Shown here piece after piece: positions 26,929 through 37,234 of a stretch of 64,000 nt of DNA (the first letter of the stretch is position 1; the number at the start of each line of letters is the position of its first letter). The translations under genes were made by a program, and so were the position numbers. The stretch lies in assembly GCF_900109785.1 (NCBI RefSeq), contig NZ_FOBH01000007.1, forward strand, positions 1 through 64,000, read 5' to 3'. Under the pieces are notes generated by a model. The model was not told the DNA's origin, did no database searches, and worked only from the letters and a program-made list of their open reading frames with translations. The DNA comes from Nitrosovibrio tenuis. GTDB lineage: Bacteria; Pseudomonadota; Gammaproteobacteria; Burkholderiales; Nitrosomonadaceae.

Positions 26929-27819
26929 CTATATAGCGATCCCAGCCTTGCGCATCGCATCTTTTACAATGGGTTGATACCGATCCGACAATGATGTTAA
27001 AGGTAGACGCAGGCCCGGGCCTATCAGCCCCATTTGCGCTACCGCCCATTTTACCGGAATGGGATTGGCCTCGATGAACAAGTCCAGGTGAAGCCTCAGC
27101 AATTGCTTGTTGGCGGCTCGCGCAGCCACAAAGTCTCCCGCGAACGCCGCAATGCACATTTCATGCATCAGCTTTGGCGCAACATTGGCGGTTACCGATA
27201 TGACGCCGTGACTCCCCAGCGATAACATCGCCAGCGCGCTCGCATCGTCCCCGCTATAAATGGAAAAACCCTCCGGCGCGCGGCACAACAGATCAAAACC
27301 CCGCCCCATGTCACCGGTCGCGTCCTTGATTCCTATAATGTTGGGAATCTGCGCGAGCCGGAGCGTTACATCATTGGACATATCGGCAACGGTCCTGCCC
27401 GGCACATTGTATAAAATCTGCGGGATATCTACCGCCTCTGCTATGGCCCGAAAGTGCCGGTAAAGACCCTCCTGCGTCGGCTTATTGTAATAAGGAACCA
27501 CTGACAGGCTCGCATCGGCGCCGGCATCCTTGGCGTACATGGCCAGGTCAATGGCTTCACGCGTAGAGTTGGCGCCCGTCCCGGCAATCACTGGTACGCG
27601 GCCTCTAGCGCACTCGACCGCAATCTTGATCAGCAGGTTATGCTCATCGAAATCCACCGTTGCAGATTCGCCGGTGGTGCCGACCACTACAATGCCATCG
27701 GTCCCTTCTGTAATATGAAAGTCGATCAGAGCGCGGAAACTTTCCAGATCAAGCTCGCCTTCCTCGCGCATGGGTGTAACGATAGCGACCAGGCTGCCTC
27801 TTATTGGAGCTCTATGCAT
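26929..27819 (-). CDS. dapA: 4-hydroxy-tetrahydrodipicolinate synthase
   Basis: A 296-residue TIM-barrel aldolase that condenses pyruvate with aspartate semialdehyde in the lysine/diaminopimelate pathway. The Schiff-base lysine K165 is in [10 protein letters not shown], the catalytic tyrosine Y137 in ILYNVPGRT, and the substrate-binding GTTGESAT motif is near residue 47. Length is typical. It precedes bamC. The upstream 340-bp spacer is unusually structured and may form its leader. The start follows the usual position before [10 protein letters not shown]. Confidence 0.96.
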   Translation of the reverse strand: MHRAPIRGSLVAIVTPMREEGELDLESFRALIDFHITEGTDGIVVVGTTGESATVDFDEHNLLIKIAVECARGRVPVIAGTGANSTREAIDLAMYAKDAGADASLSVVPYYNKPTQEGLYRHFRAIAEAVDIPQILYNVPGRTVADMSNDVTLRLAQIPNIIGIKDATGDMGRGFDLLCRAPEGFSIYSGDDASALAMLSLGSHGVISVTANVAPKLMHEMCIAAFAGDFVAARAANKQLLRLHLDLFIEANPIPVKWAVAQMGLIGPGLRLPLTSLSDRYQPIVKDAMRKAGIAI

Positions 27820-27904
27820 GACAGGCCAATTCGGTAAAAAGCGCTATTTTACCTGAATCTCGCACCTGCCAAGAACATTCGCGAATCAAAGGAATACGAG
27901 GCCA

Positions 27905-28140
27905 TTGAGCAATACGCGACAAGCGCATAATACCCGAGGCATCCCGTTACCGCGAAAGCGGCAGTGAAGCGGGAATGCGGGCCGGGTCCCAATAAGCGAA
28001 GTGCGTGCCTCCTGGAGAAACCTGGAAAGGAGACACCTGGAAAGGTTTCATAGGATTAGCATTAATCTTATAAGCCCGGCATTAAACCAAGGGGAGAAGT
28101 GCCACCCCCCCGTAAGGGACCCGGCTCTCCTTTTTATTTG
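27905..28140 (+). ncRNA. candidate structured RNA in the dapA-clpB spacer
   Basis: Both flanking genes read leftward, yet the plus strand carries a promoter-like TTGAGC (27905-27910) with CATAAT (27926-27931, spacing 15) and a terminator ending near 28135. Between them are a GNRA-type hairpin (CCGC-GAAA-GCGG inside GCATCCCG/CGGGAATGC, about 27938-27978), a 7-bp inverted repeat GAAACCT/AGGTTTC (28017-28023 with 28043-28049), and GCCGGGTCCC (27981-27990), which is perfectly complementary to GGGACCCGGC (28116-28125) inside the terminator. The expected transcript is about 200 nt. On the other strand the same DNA is the dapA leader, so a leader function is an alternative. Confidence 0.4.
28093..28135 (+). 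terminator. Rho-independent terminator-like hairpin (plus strand)
   Basis: GGAGA (28093-28097) pairs with TCTCC (28126-28130), extended by GCC/GGC (28101-28103 with 28123-28125) and an inner CCC/GGG, followed directly by TTTTT at 28131-28135. No plus-strand gene precedes it. The opposite strand has no T-run, so it is not the clpB terminator. Confidence 0.55.
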
Positions 28141-28163
28141 CTGGCCCGGGGCCTAAGGCTAAG

Positions 28164-30758
<2,595 letters not shown>

Positions 30759-30792
30759 GGGGGCCTTCCTCGAAGGTTTTAGAATGAATCCT

Positions 30793-30820
30793 ATATGTGG
30801 GATTACTGGGGAATTTCAAG
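30793..30820 (-). promoter_or_regulatory. sigma-32 (heat-shock) promoter of clpB
   Basis: On the minus strand CTTGAAA (30814-30820) is followed after 12 nt by CCCACATAT (30793-30801), close to the RpoH consensus CTTGAAA-N(11-16)-CCCCATnT. Transcription would begin near 30786, about 27 nt before the clpB ATG. Confidence 0.6.
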
Positions 30821-30980
30821 CTTGTCAGTAGAGCAAGAAGCCCGAGCAGGGAGTGAAACGGCCTTCTCCTTGTGTTGACTATTTACCCATTGTAGTCCGG
30901 CACATTCAACGCTGCCACGCGAGTTCATTTCATCGACCTCATACTTACTATCTACTACTTGCTGTGCGTATTCAGTTAGA

Positions 30981-31874
30981 ATGCTTCGCATTACGCACCA
31001 GCTTAAGCTCATGGAATATTCGTTGGATTTAACGACAGAAATCGAGAAAAACGTCCGCCAGGCGCTGGCCGAGGACATCGGCGCGGGCGATCTCACTGCA
31101 AGCCTCATCCCTGCCGAGGAGGTCGCGGCAGCCACGGTCATCAGTCGCGAAGGCGCGATTTTATGCGGTACGGGGTGGTTTGAAGCCTGCTTCCGACAAC
31201 TGTCACCGCAAACCGACATATCCTGGTTTGCAGAGGATGGCGAAACGATCCGTAACGGGCAAATACTCTGCGAAATTGCGGGTGATGCGCGCGTCCTTCT
31301 CACGGGTGAACGCACTGCACTGAATTTCCTGCAGACGCTCTCAGGCGTGGCGACCCAAACGCGACGCTATGTGGAGGCCGTGGCGGGAACACGGGCTGTG
31401 ATTGTGGATACCCGTAAAACATTGCCGGGATTGCGGCTGGCGCAAAAATATGCGGTCAAATGTGGTGGTGGCACAAACCACCGCCTGGGTTTATACGACG
31501 GCATTCTCATCAAGGAAAACCACATTCTCGCCGCGGGCGGCGTTGAAGCAGCCCTGCGGGCGGCGAAAAAGATCGCTCCTGCGGAAATATTCACCCAGAT
31601 CGAGGTGGAAACAATGGACGATCTGCGTACCGCGCTCAACGCTGGCGCGGAACTGATTCTGCTGGACAACTTCGATCTCGACGATCTGGCTGAGGCGGTT
31701 GTATTGAATGCACGGTTGACCAACAGAGCCGCAGTGCTCGAAGCGTCGGGCGGCATTACGCTGGAAAACGTCCGCGCGGTTGCAAAAACCGGCGTAGACA
31801 GGATTTCGATCGGCAGCTTGACTAAGGACGTCAAGGCGATAGATCTGTCAATGCGGTTTTCTCCCAATTTGTAG
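30981..31874 (+). CDS. nadC: nicotinate-nucleotide pyrophosphorylase (carboxylating)
   Basis: A 297-residue quinolinate phosphoribosyltransferase that converts quinolinate and PRPP to nicotinate mononucleotide in NAD synthesis. Recognisable blocks are ALAEDIGAGDLTASLIP, GERTALNFLQTLSGVAT, VDTRKTLPGLRLAQKYAVKCGGG (phosphate and quinolinate binding) and HRLGLYDGILIKENHI. The barrel end carries LLDNF and EASGGITLENV. Length equals that of the E. coli enzyme. The start may instead be the ATG at 31011, since the first ten codons are not conserved. It is divergent from clpB. Confidence 0.95.
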   Translation: MLRITHQLKLMEYSLDLTTEIEKNVRQALAEDIGAGDLTASLIPAEEVAAATVISREGAILCGTGWFEACFRQLSPQTDISWFAEDGETIRNGQILCEIAGDARVLLTGERTALNFLQTLSGVATQTRRYVEAVAGTRAVIVDTRKTLPGLRLAQKYAVKCGGGTNHRLGLYDGILIKENHILAAGGVEAALRAAKKIAPAEIFTQIEVETMDDLRTALNAGAELILLDNFDLDDLAEAVVLNARLTNRAAVLEASGGITLENVRAVAKTGVDRISIGSLTKDVKAIDLSMRFSPNL

Positions 31875-31955
31875 GCCGCCGATAAGCGGACGGAGTACGC
31901 TCTCATACAACAAGGAAGTACCGATTGAGAACGCAGTGCGCTTGCTTATTTCGTC

Positions 31956-32384
31956 TTACTTCTTATTTAGCTCAGTAAGGGTGGCGGGGTCAGGCTCTCC
32001 GCCAAAATACTTTCGCAAACATTCGTCAAAGATTTCCAGATCGGGCGCGACCGTGGAAAACAAGGTCATCGATGAGCGAAACTTCATGTAGTCCGGATAG
32101 CCGAAGACATCTTCGATTGAGCGCCCGTTAATGCCAGCCACGAGCCGGGCACACTCTCTCAAGCGTGGGCCGAGAACCGGATGCCACAGATAAGCCCCCG
32201 CCTCTTCCCGAGACGAGATGGCGTACGCTCGCGCCATGGCGCTGTGACCCAGACCTTCGATTTGAGGAAAAATAAACCACATCCAATGAGAACGCTTGCG
32301 GCCCTCCCTCAGTTCCTGGAGCACGTCATCGTAAATGGATTGTTGAGCATCGGTAAAGCGGCGTAGATTGTAAGGATCGCTCAT
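31956..32384 (-). CDS. DUF1810 family protein
   Basis: A 142-residue protein whose start MSDPYNLRRFTDAQQSIYDD is typical of DUF1810, with AAGG 7-9 nt before the ATG. The longer open frame to 32504 adds 40 untypical codons and is rejected. Family hallmarks are HWMWFIFPQIEGLG, SMARAYAI, LGPRLRECA and VFGYPDYMKFRSSMTLF. The domain is a calpastatin-annotated bacterial helical family of unproven biochemical role; related YbiA/DUF1810 proteins have been connected to ADP-ribose or NAD-derived metabolites, but nothing here proves it. It is convergent with nadC. Confidence 0.88.
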   Translation of the reverse strand: MSDPYNLRRFTDAQQSIYDDVLQELREGRKRSHWMWFIFPQIEGLGHSAMARAYAISSREEAGAYLWHPVLGPRLRECARLVAGINGRSIEDVFGYPDYMKFRSSMTLFSTVAPDLEIFDECLRKYFGGEPDPATLTELNKK

Positions 32385-32830
32385 GTATACCTTCGCTGAA
32401 GTGTAAGGTAAAAGTAGCAGGGAAAAGTGTAAGTGAACAGGTATAGCGTGCGGAATGTCCATAAGCGAAACGCATAGCGTATGGATAACGTGCGTATATT
32501 GCAATCATTGCCCTCCTCCGATGGGATACCAGGAATAGAAGCTGACCACGCCGCCGGGGAGTCAACCTGGATAGCAAGCAACTATCTCCAGGGATACCGG
32601 CCTCGACAATAATTCAGCATATCTTCGATATTAAAAAACGTTCCAGCTAGCGCGCCTCGGGCTCGACCAATAATGGGTGCTGTATGGCGCTTTCCCGGGT
32701 TGCGCCCCCTAACGTCATAAACTAAGCTGAAAACTTCTTCGTGCCCTGTGATTCCGATTTTCAGCGAAGAATTTTGCTTAAATCTTCTTAATGTCTTCTT
32801 AATCTCATATTGAAAAATTAGGAGAACAAA
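32385..32830. other. intergenic
   Basis: About 445 bp between a leftward and a rightward gene, expected to hold promoters for both. The stretch just before 32831 is AT-rich with repeated CTTCTTAA words (32770-32800), a plausible promoter region, but no clear hexamer pair was chosen. No RNA gene or repeat was seen. Confidence 0.35.
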
Positions 32831-33115
32831 ATGCGCAAATTGCTACCTATCCTGGTCACGCTGGCTCTTGCCAGCGCCTTCAGCTTTAACGCTACCGCGG
32901 AAACGACCTCAAAACAAGGTTATGGGGCTCATGGTGCTCACGGATCAAAAGACCACACGAACAAATCAAAAGCGCATGCTGATAAAGATGAAAACCATGC
33001 CAAGGCCGCGAGAGAGCACGCCGAGAAAGACGAAGCTCATGCCAAGGCGGCAAGGGAGCACGCTGAAAAAGATGAAGCTCATGCTCAAAGAGCAAAAGCC
33101 TACGAGAATAAGTAA
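32831..33115 (+). CDS. small secreted histidine-rich repeat protein
   Basis: A 94-residue protein with AGGAG before the ATG and a clear Sec signal peptide (LVTLALASAFSFNATA, cleavage near residue 23). The mature part is low-complexity: a GYGAHGAHGSKDH stretch, then a 14-residue unit of the type AREHAEKDEAHAKA repeated about two and a half times, giving a regular spacing of His, Lys, Glu and Ala. The pattern suggests one long charged helix with a histidine stripe, which could bind divalent metal or act as a buffering stress protein. I know no named family that fits, so the function is unknown. Confidence 0.7.
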   Translation: MRKLLPILVTLALASAFSFNATAETTSKQGYGAHGAHGSKDHTNKSKAHADKDENHAKAAREHAEKDEAHAKAAREHAEKDEAHAQRAKAYENK

Positions 33116-33830
33116 TCGCTGCTCAGCTCCAATAATCGAAAGGCAGAGCCTGATTCCGCCTTTCGATTGCGATACGCCGGCTTGGTATTCAAATGGAACC
33201 TAAAGCCACCGCGGCACCGCGGTTTCCGACTGCTGCGTCGCTTGCGTATCAGTTAAACAACATGTCATTCCATAACCCACACCCCATGCCAAACGCCTGA
33301 ATCAGCCCGGGTTGCGACCGCGGAGGTCGGAGCAGTGCCTTCCAAAGGAAGGTGACCTGGGAGAGAGCAGTTTGGAAGTGATGAAGTTCAGGTAATACGG
33401 CCGCGGCATCCCCTTCGCTTGGCGATCCCGCTTCGCGGGAACCCTCGCCCCTAGGCTTCGGGGTACCACCCCCGCAGCGGGATGCAGGCGCCCCCAACAA
33501 TGCGGTCGGGGCATCCCCTACGCGGCCCGATCCCGGCTTCGCCGGGTCCCTCGGCGACGCTCAGGGGCGCCGACACAAGTTGCCCCGGACTCATCTTCTG
33601 ATTCTGGTTTATAATAAGCCTCTCTTCCAACATTAATCCCTCGCGCAAGCGTGAGGCGTGAAAAGCGCGGCCATTGCGCCGCGGCGCTTTCCTGAATCGT
33701 TTTCAGGTCAGAAAACACCAGCAAGAAGACCTGGAACATTCGCTCTACCCTGAAGGAGCCGGATGCATCTAAAAATGTTGCCCACAATCACCCGAACAGC
33801 CTGTCTCTGCTGTTACCGGGCATTCTACGC
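33116..33830. other. long intergenic region with palindromic repeats
   Basis: About 715 bp with no supported gene. The open minus-strand frames through it (for example 33249-33500) are compositionally driven by GC-rich palindromes and show no protein features. The left third (33116-33395) has nothing recognisable; the centre has the repeats annotated separately; the right part (33590-33830) contains a CGCGCAAGCGTGAGGCG-type inverted sequence and leads into the antiporter gene. Confidence 0.5.
33396..33566. repeat. two diverged palindromic repeat units
   Basis: GGCATCCCC..CGC..GATCCCG-CTTCG-CGGG..CCCTCG occurs at about 33405-33447 and again at about 33510-33553, an offset of 105 bp. Each unit contains perfect hairpins, such as TCCCG-CTTCG-CGGGA (33425-33440), CCCGGC-TTC-GCCGGG (33532-33546) and GGGG-CAT-CCCC (33508-33518). 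This is the look of a REP/BIME-type intergenic element. Confidence 0.6.
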
Positions 33831-35051
33831 ATGACCTGGTCCGATTATCTTCCCGCCTGGCCGCTGGAGATCAGCCCTGCGCTCTGGCTGGCGCTGACGC
33901 TGGTTGTCGCCGTACTGGTCGGCGAGGCGTTTATGCGTCATTTAAAGCTGCCACGCATTGTCGGCTATATCGGTGTCGGCCTATTGCTGGGCCCAGGCGG
34001 ACTAGGCCTGCTCCCCCAGCTTCCTGCGACCGAATGGCGGCTCGTGATCGATCTGGCGCTCGGTATTCTCTTGTTCGAACTGGGGAGCAAAGTCAACCTG
34101 CGCTGGCTTAAAGCCAATCGCTGGATCGCCGGCACCAGCTTGCTGGAAGCCACCGCGACCTTTGCCGCGGTATTCTCACTTTTAATCTGGTTTGGCGTCG
34201 ATGGCGCGACGGCCACGGTTGTCGCAACCATCATGATCGTCACGTCACCCGCCATTGTGGTGCGCACGATAACTGAATCACGCGCCCAGGGTCAGGTTAC
34301 CGACCGGCTTCTGCTCATGACCGCACTCAACTGTATCTATGCCGTGGTCTTTCACAAACTGGCCGTTGCTGCCATGCATGGCGCAGCAGGCACCAGCTTC
34401 ATTCATACCGCACTCCAGCCACTTTACCTCATCGGAGGCTCGGCACTGCTGGCTTGGCTGTTCGGCATGACTTTCGAGCGAATCCATCATTATCTTGGAC
34501 ACCATGAGGAAACGTTTTCCTTCATTCTGTTCGGCATGATCGCATTCGCGACGATCTTGGCATCGATACTCAAACTCAGCCCTATTCTCGTGCTGCTGGC
34601 CGCCGGTCTGATAACACGGTATCGCCGTCAGCGTCCCCGGACTTTCCCACCCCATTTCGGCTCCGCCGGAGCCGTTCTGGTCGTGCTGATGTTTATTGCC
34701 AATGGTTTGGCGGCCGACCTCAGCGGATTGCGTCACAGTTTCCTGCTGGTATTGCTGCTCATCAGCGTCCGCGCAATGGCCAAGGTGCTGGCTGTGCTAA
34801 GCCTGGCCCATCAAAGCGGTCTGAGCCTGCGTCAAGGCGTCGCGCTGGGAGTCGCGCTCATGCCCATGTCAAGTGTGGCGCTCCTGCTGACATTGGAGAC
34901 TGGGATGGCTTTTCCCGCGTTTGGATCGGGGCCGGGACTTGCGCTGATGAGCTGTATTGTAATCCTTGAGCTCCTGGGGCCGATCCTTGTCCAGGTAGCC
35001 CTGCAAAGAGCCGGGGAAATGCCGGAGAATAAGCCAGAGAATAAATCATGA
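33831..35051 (+). CDS. CPA2-family cation:proton antiporter (Kef-like membrane domain)
   Basis: A 406-residue inner-membrane protein with about twelve hydrophobic segments. VGEAFMRHLKLPRIVGYIGVGLLLGPGGLG is the signature entry of KefB/RosB-type antiporters, followed by the LALGILLFELG segment and the MIVTSPAIVVRTITES helix-break region. It lacks the C-terminal RCK/TrkA-N nucleotide-binding domain of KefB and KefC, so control would have to come from elsewhere. The last codons overlap the start of the YbdK-like gene (ATGA), implying coupled translation. Exchange of K+ or Na+ for protons is inferred. Confidence 0.85.
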   Translation: MTWSDYLPAWPLEISPALWLALTLVVAVLVGEAFMRHLKLPRIVGYIGVGLLLGPGGLGLLPQLPATEWRLVIDLALGILLFELGSKVNLRWLKANRWIAGTSLLEATATFAAVFSLLIWFGVDGATATVVATIMIVTSPAIVVRTITESRAQGQVTDRLLLMTALNCIYAVVFHKLAVAAMHGAAGTSFIHTALQPLYLIGGSALLAWLFGMTFERIHHYLGHHEETFSFILFGMIAFATILASILKLSPILVLLAAGLITRYRRQRPRTFPPHFGSAGAVLVVLMFIANGLAADLSGLRHSFLLVLLLISVRAMAKVLAVLSLAHQSGLSLRQGVALGVALMPMSSVALLLTLETGMAFPAFGSGPGLALMSCIVILELLGPILVQVALQRAGEMPENKPENKS

Positions 35052-36163
35052 GTCTGATGCCTTTTGCATCATCCCGTCCCCTGAGCCTGGGGGTAGAGCT
35101 TGAGCTGCAACTATTGAGCTGCAACGACTACAACCTCGTCTCTTCGGCGCCCGATGTATTACGCCGGATTGCCAAACGCGAGCATCCAGGCGAAATAAAG
35201 CCTGAGATGACTCGCAGCATGATTGAAATCAACACCTCGGTGCAGCAGGAATATGGCGGGCTGATCGAGGAATTGCACGCACTGCGGGACGTTGTTTCGG
35301 AAGCCGGGCGCTTCCTCAATGTCGCGATAGCTGGCGGAGGCACTCATCCATTTCAGCACTGGAGCGAGCAGAAAATTTTTGACGCGCCTCGCTTCCATTA
35401 CTTGTCGGAGTTGTACGGCTATCTGGCAAAACAGTTCACCATCTTCGGCCAGCATGTACATATCGGCTGCCCGGGCCCTGATGAAGCGCTGCACCTGATG
35501 CATATGCTATCGCGATATATTCCCCATTTCATCGCGCTGTCTGCCAGCTCTCCGTTCGTACAGGGACACGATACGGGATTTGCATCGGCACGCCTCAACT
35601 CAGTGTTTTCTTTTCCACTGAGCGGGCGTGCGCCCTTTGTACTGCGCTGGGAAGACTTCGAGCGGTTTTTCAGCAAGATGACCGCGACCGGCGTAGTGGA
35701 ATCGATGAAGGATTTTTACTGGGATATCCGCCCCAAGCCGGAATTCGGCACAATTGAAGTAAGGGTATGCGATACCCCGCTTACTGTTGAAGTTGCCGCC
35801 GCAATTGCCTGCTATATCCAGGCAATGTCGCGTTATATCATGGTGGAACAGCGTACACCGCCTGAAGAGGATGATTATCTGGTGTATACATTCAACCGCT
35901 TTCAGGCCTGCCGCTTTGGGCTTGAAGGTGTTTTTATCGATCCGCGTACTCACGAGCAGCGCAGTATCCGGGAGGATATCACCGATATGCTGGCGCGCAT
36001 TGTCGACCATGCCAGGGAACTACACGCTGTGGAAGCAATGGAACGTGTTCGCGAAATACTCATCGCGGGCAACGGTACAAGCTGGTTGCGCAAGACTTAC
36101 GCGCGCGAACACAATCTCGGCGATGTAATGCAGCTCCAGGCCGAGTTATGGATGGGTAGCTGA
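35048..36163 (+). CDS. YbdK-type carboxylate-amine ligase (GCS2 family)
   Basis: A 371-residue ATP-dependent ligase related to plant-type glutamate-cysteine ligase. Visible family blocks are SLGVELELQLLSC (metal/substrate glutamates), GEIKPEMTRSMIEINT, GGGTHPFQHW, FGQHVHIGCPGPDEAL and WDIRPKPEFGTIEVRVCDTP. Members such as YbdK have weak gamma-glutamylcysteine ligase activity in vitro and an unsettled physiological substrate. The gene overlaps the antiporter stop and is followed, after about 210 bp, by a gamma-glutamyl hydrolase gene, which suggests that formation and cleavage of a gamma-glutamyl bond belong to one pathway here. Confidence 0.9.
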   Translation: MSLMPFASSRPLSLGVELELQLLSCNDYNLVSSAPDVLRRIAKREHPGEIKPEMTRSMIEINTSVQQEYGGLIEELHALRDVVSEAGRFLNVAIAGGGTHPFQHWSEQKIFDAPRFHYLSELYGYLAKQFTIFGQHVHIGCPGPDEALHLMHMLSRYIPHFIALSASSPFVQGHDTGFASARLNSVFSFPLSGRAPFVLRWEDFERFFSKMTATGVVESMKDFYWDIRPKPEFGTIEVRVCDTPLTVEVAAAIACYIQAMSRYIMVEQRTPPEEDDYLVYTFNRFQACRFGLEGVFIDPRTHEQRSIREDITDMLARIVDHARELHAVEAMERVREILIAGNGTSWLRKTYAREHNLGDVMQLQAELWMGS

Positions 36164-36376
36164 GGAATTTCTTTGTAGCTGAGAAAATTCTTTCAAGCAG
36201 GTTGAAAATATTCTCCACTGCCAGATCCAGGTCATTAAACCAAATCTGGGGCCGGTACGTTAAACAGGGGACCTGGGGACCTCCGAATAGTCCTGTACCC
36301 GGCGCCCACTTCAGCGAACGACGCGCCACAGCGGCAATCTAACAACATTTCCGACCGCCTACACTAACCATTTAAG

Positions 36377-37153
36377 ATGACACGCCCGCTACGGATCGGC
36401 CTGTCCCCGCGCATCCTGCATCAGCCTCCCGCGGAACTGGGTTTCCGCAACAAGACACTGCAATATCTTGAGCAAACCGTCGCCCACTGGATCATGCGCC
36501 GCCGGGCGCTGGTATTCATGCTTCCCGCGATCGAGACGGGGGGCGTGGAACGCTCCCACGTGCGTATAAGCGATTATGTCAAAGAAATAGACGGCTTGGT
36601 GCTGCAAGGGGGGGCGGATGTCAGTCCTCTTTCTTACGGTGAAACACCATCGCGGCCTGAATGGTCCGGCGACCGGGTGCGCGATCTTTACGAGATGGAA
36701 TTATTTTGGGAATGCGTCGTGCAAGGGAAACCTGTACTGGGTATTTGCCGCGGATTGCAACTTATCAACGTGGCATTGGGTGGAAGTCTGTATCAGGATA
36801 TTGCTGCGGAATATCCACATGCCATCGCGCATGTTGACGCCGTGCTATATGATCGCCATCGGCACAGCGTTCAAATTGAGGAGAACTCGCGGTTGGCAAG
36901 ATTATATGGAGAAAATTACACCCATCTTGTCAATAGCATTCATCATCAGGCGATCAAGCGGCTGGGACGGGATTCGGAAGTGGAAGCAATTTCAGACAGC
37001 GATGGCATTATCGAAGCCATACGCATGCGTGGAGAATGCTATGTTAGCGGCTTTCAGTGGCACCCCGAGTTTCACGCCGCTACCGGCGGCCTGCTTGACT
37101 CTGGCCCCATATTGGACGACTTCCTCGCAGCAGCCGAAAAGCAGCGCATGTAA
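36377..37153 (+). CDS. class C26 gamma-glutamyl hydrolase (PuuD-like)
   Basis: A 258-residue class I glutamine-amidotransferase-fold peptidase. The nucleophile C124 sits in VLGICRGLQLINV, and the His-Glu pair of the triad (H229, E231) in FQWHPEF. The GLVLQGGADVSPLSYGE loop is the substrate-side motif of PuuD and related gamma-glutamyl-GABA hydrolases. It could hydrolyse a gamma-glutamyl adduct made by the upstream ligase. The 210 bp between the two genes contains no clear terminator, so co-transcription is possible. Length is normal for PuuD; the precise substrate is not certain. Confidence 0.88.
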   Translation: MTRPLRIGLSPRILHQPPAELGFRNKTLQYLEQTVAHWIMRRRALVFMLPAIETGGVERSHVRISDYVKEIDGLVLQGGADVSPLSYGETPSRPEWSGDRVRDLYEMELFWECVVQGKPVLGICRGLQLINVALGGSLYQDIAAEYPHAIAHVDAVLYDRHRHSVQIEENSRLARLYGENYTHLVNSIHHQAIKRLGRDSEVEAISDSDGIIEAIRMRGECYVSGFQWHPEFHAATGGLLDSGPILDDFLAAAEKQRM

Positions 37154-37234
37154 TAACCCATGCCCTTTTCAACATCACAAAAAAACCATTGCCCTAGCTA
37201 TGGATGGGCATAGTAAGACAACCCATCATTTGGT

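Noticed and set aside
27820-28163. Lysine riboswitch upstream of dapA
   Set aside because: The conserved core words of the lysine aptamer were not found, although the region is structured.
33249-33500. Minus-strand 83-codon frame in the long spacer
   Set aside because: Explained by GC-rich palindromes; no protein signature or ribosome site.
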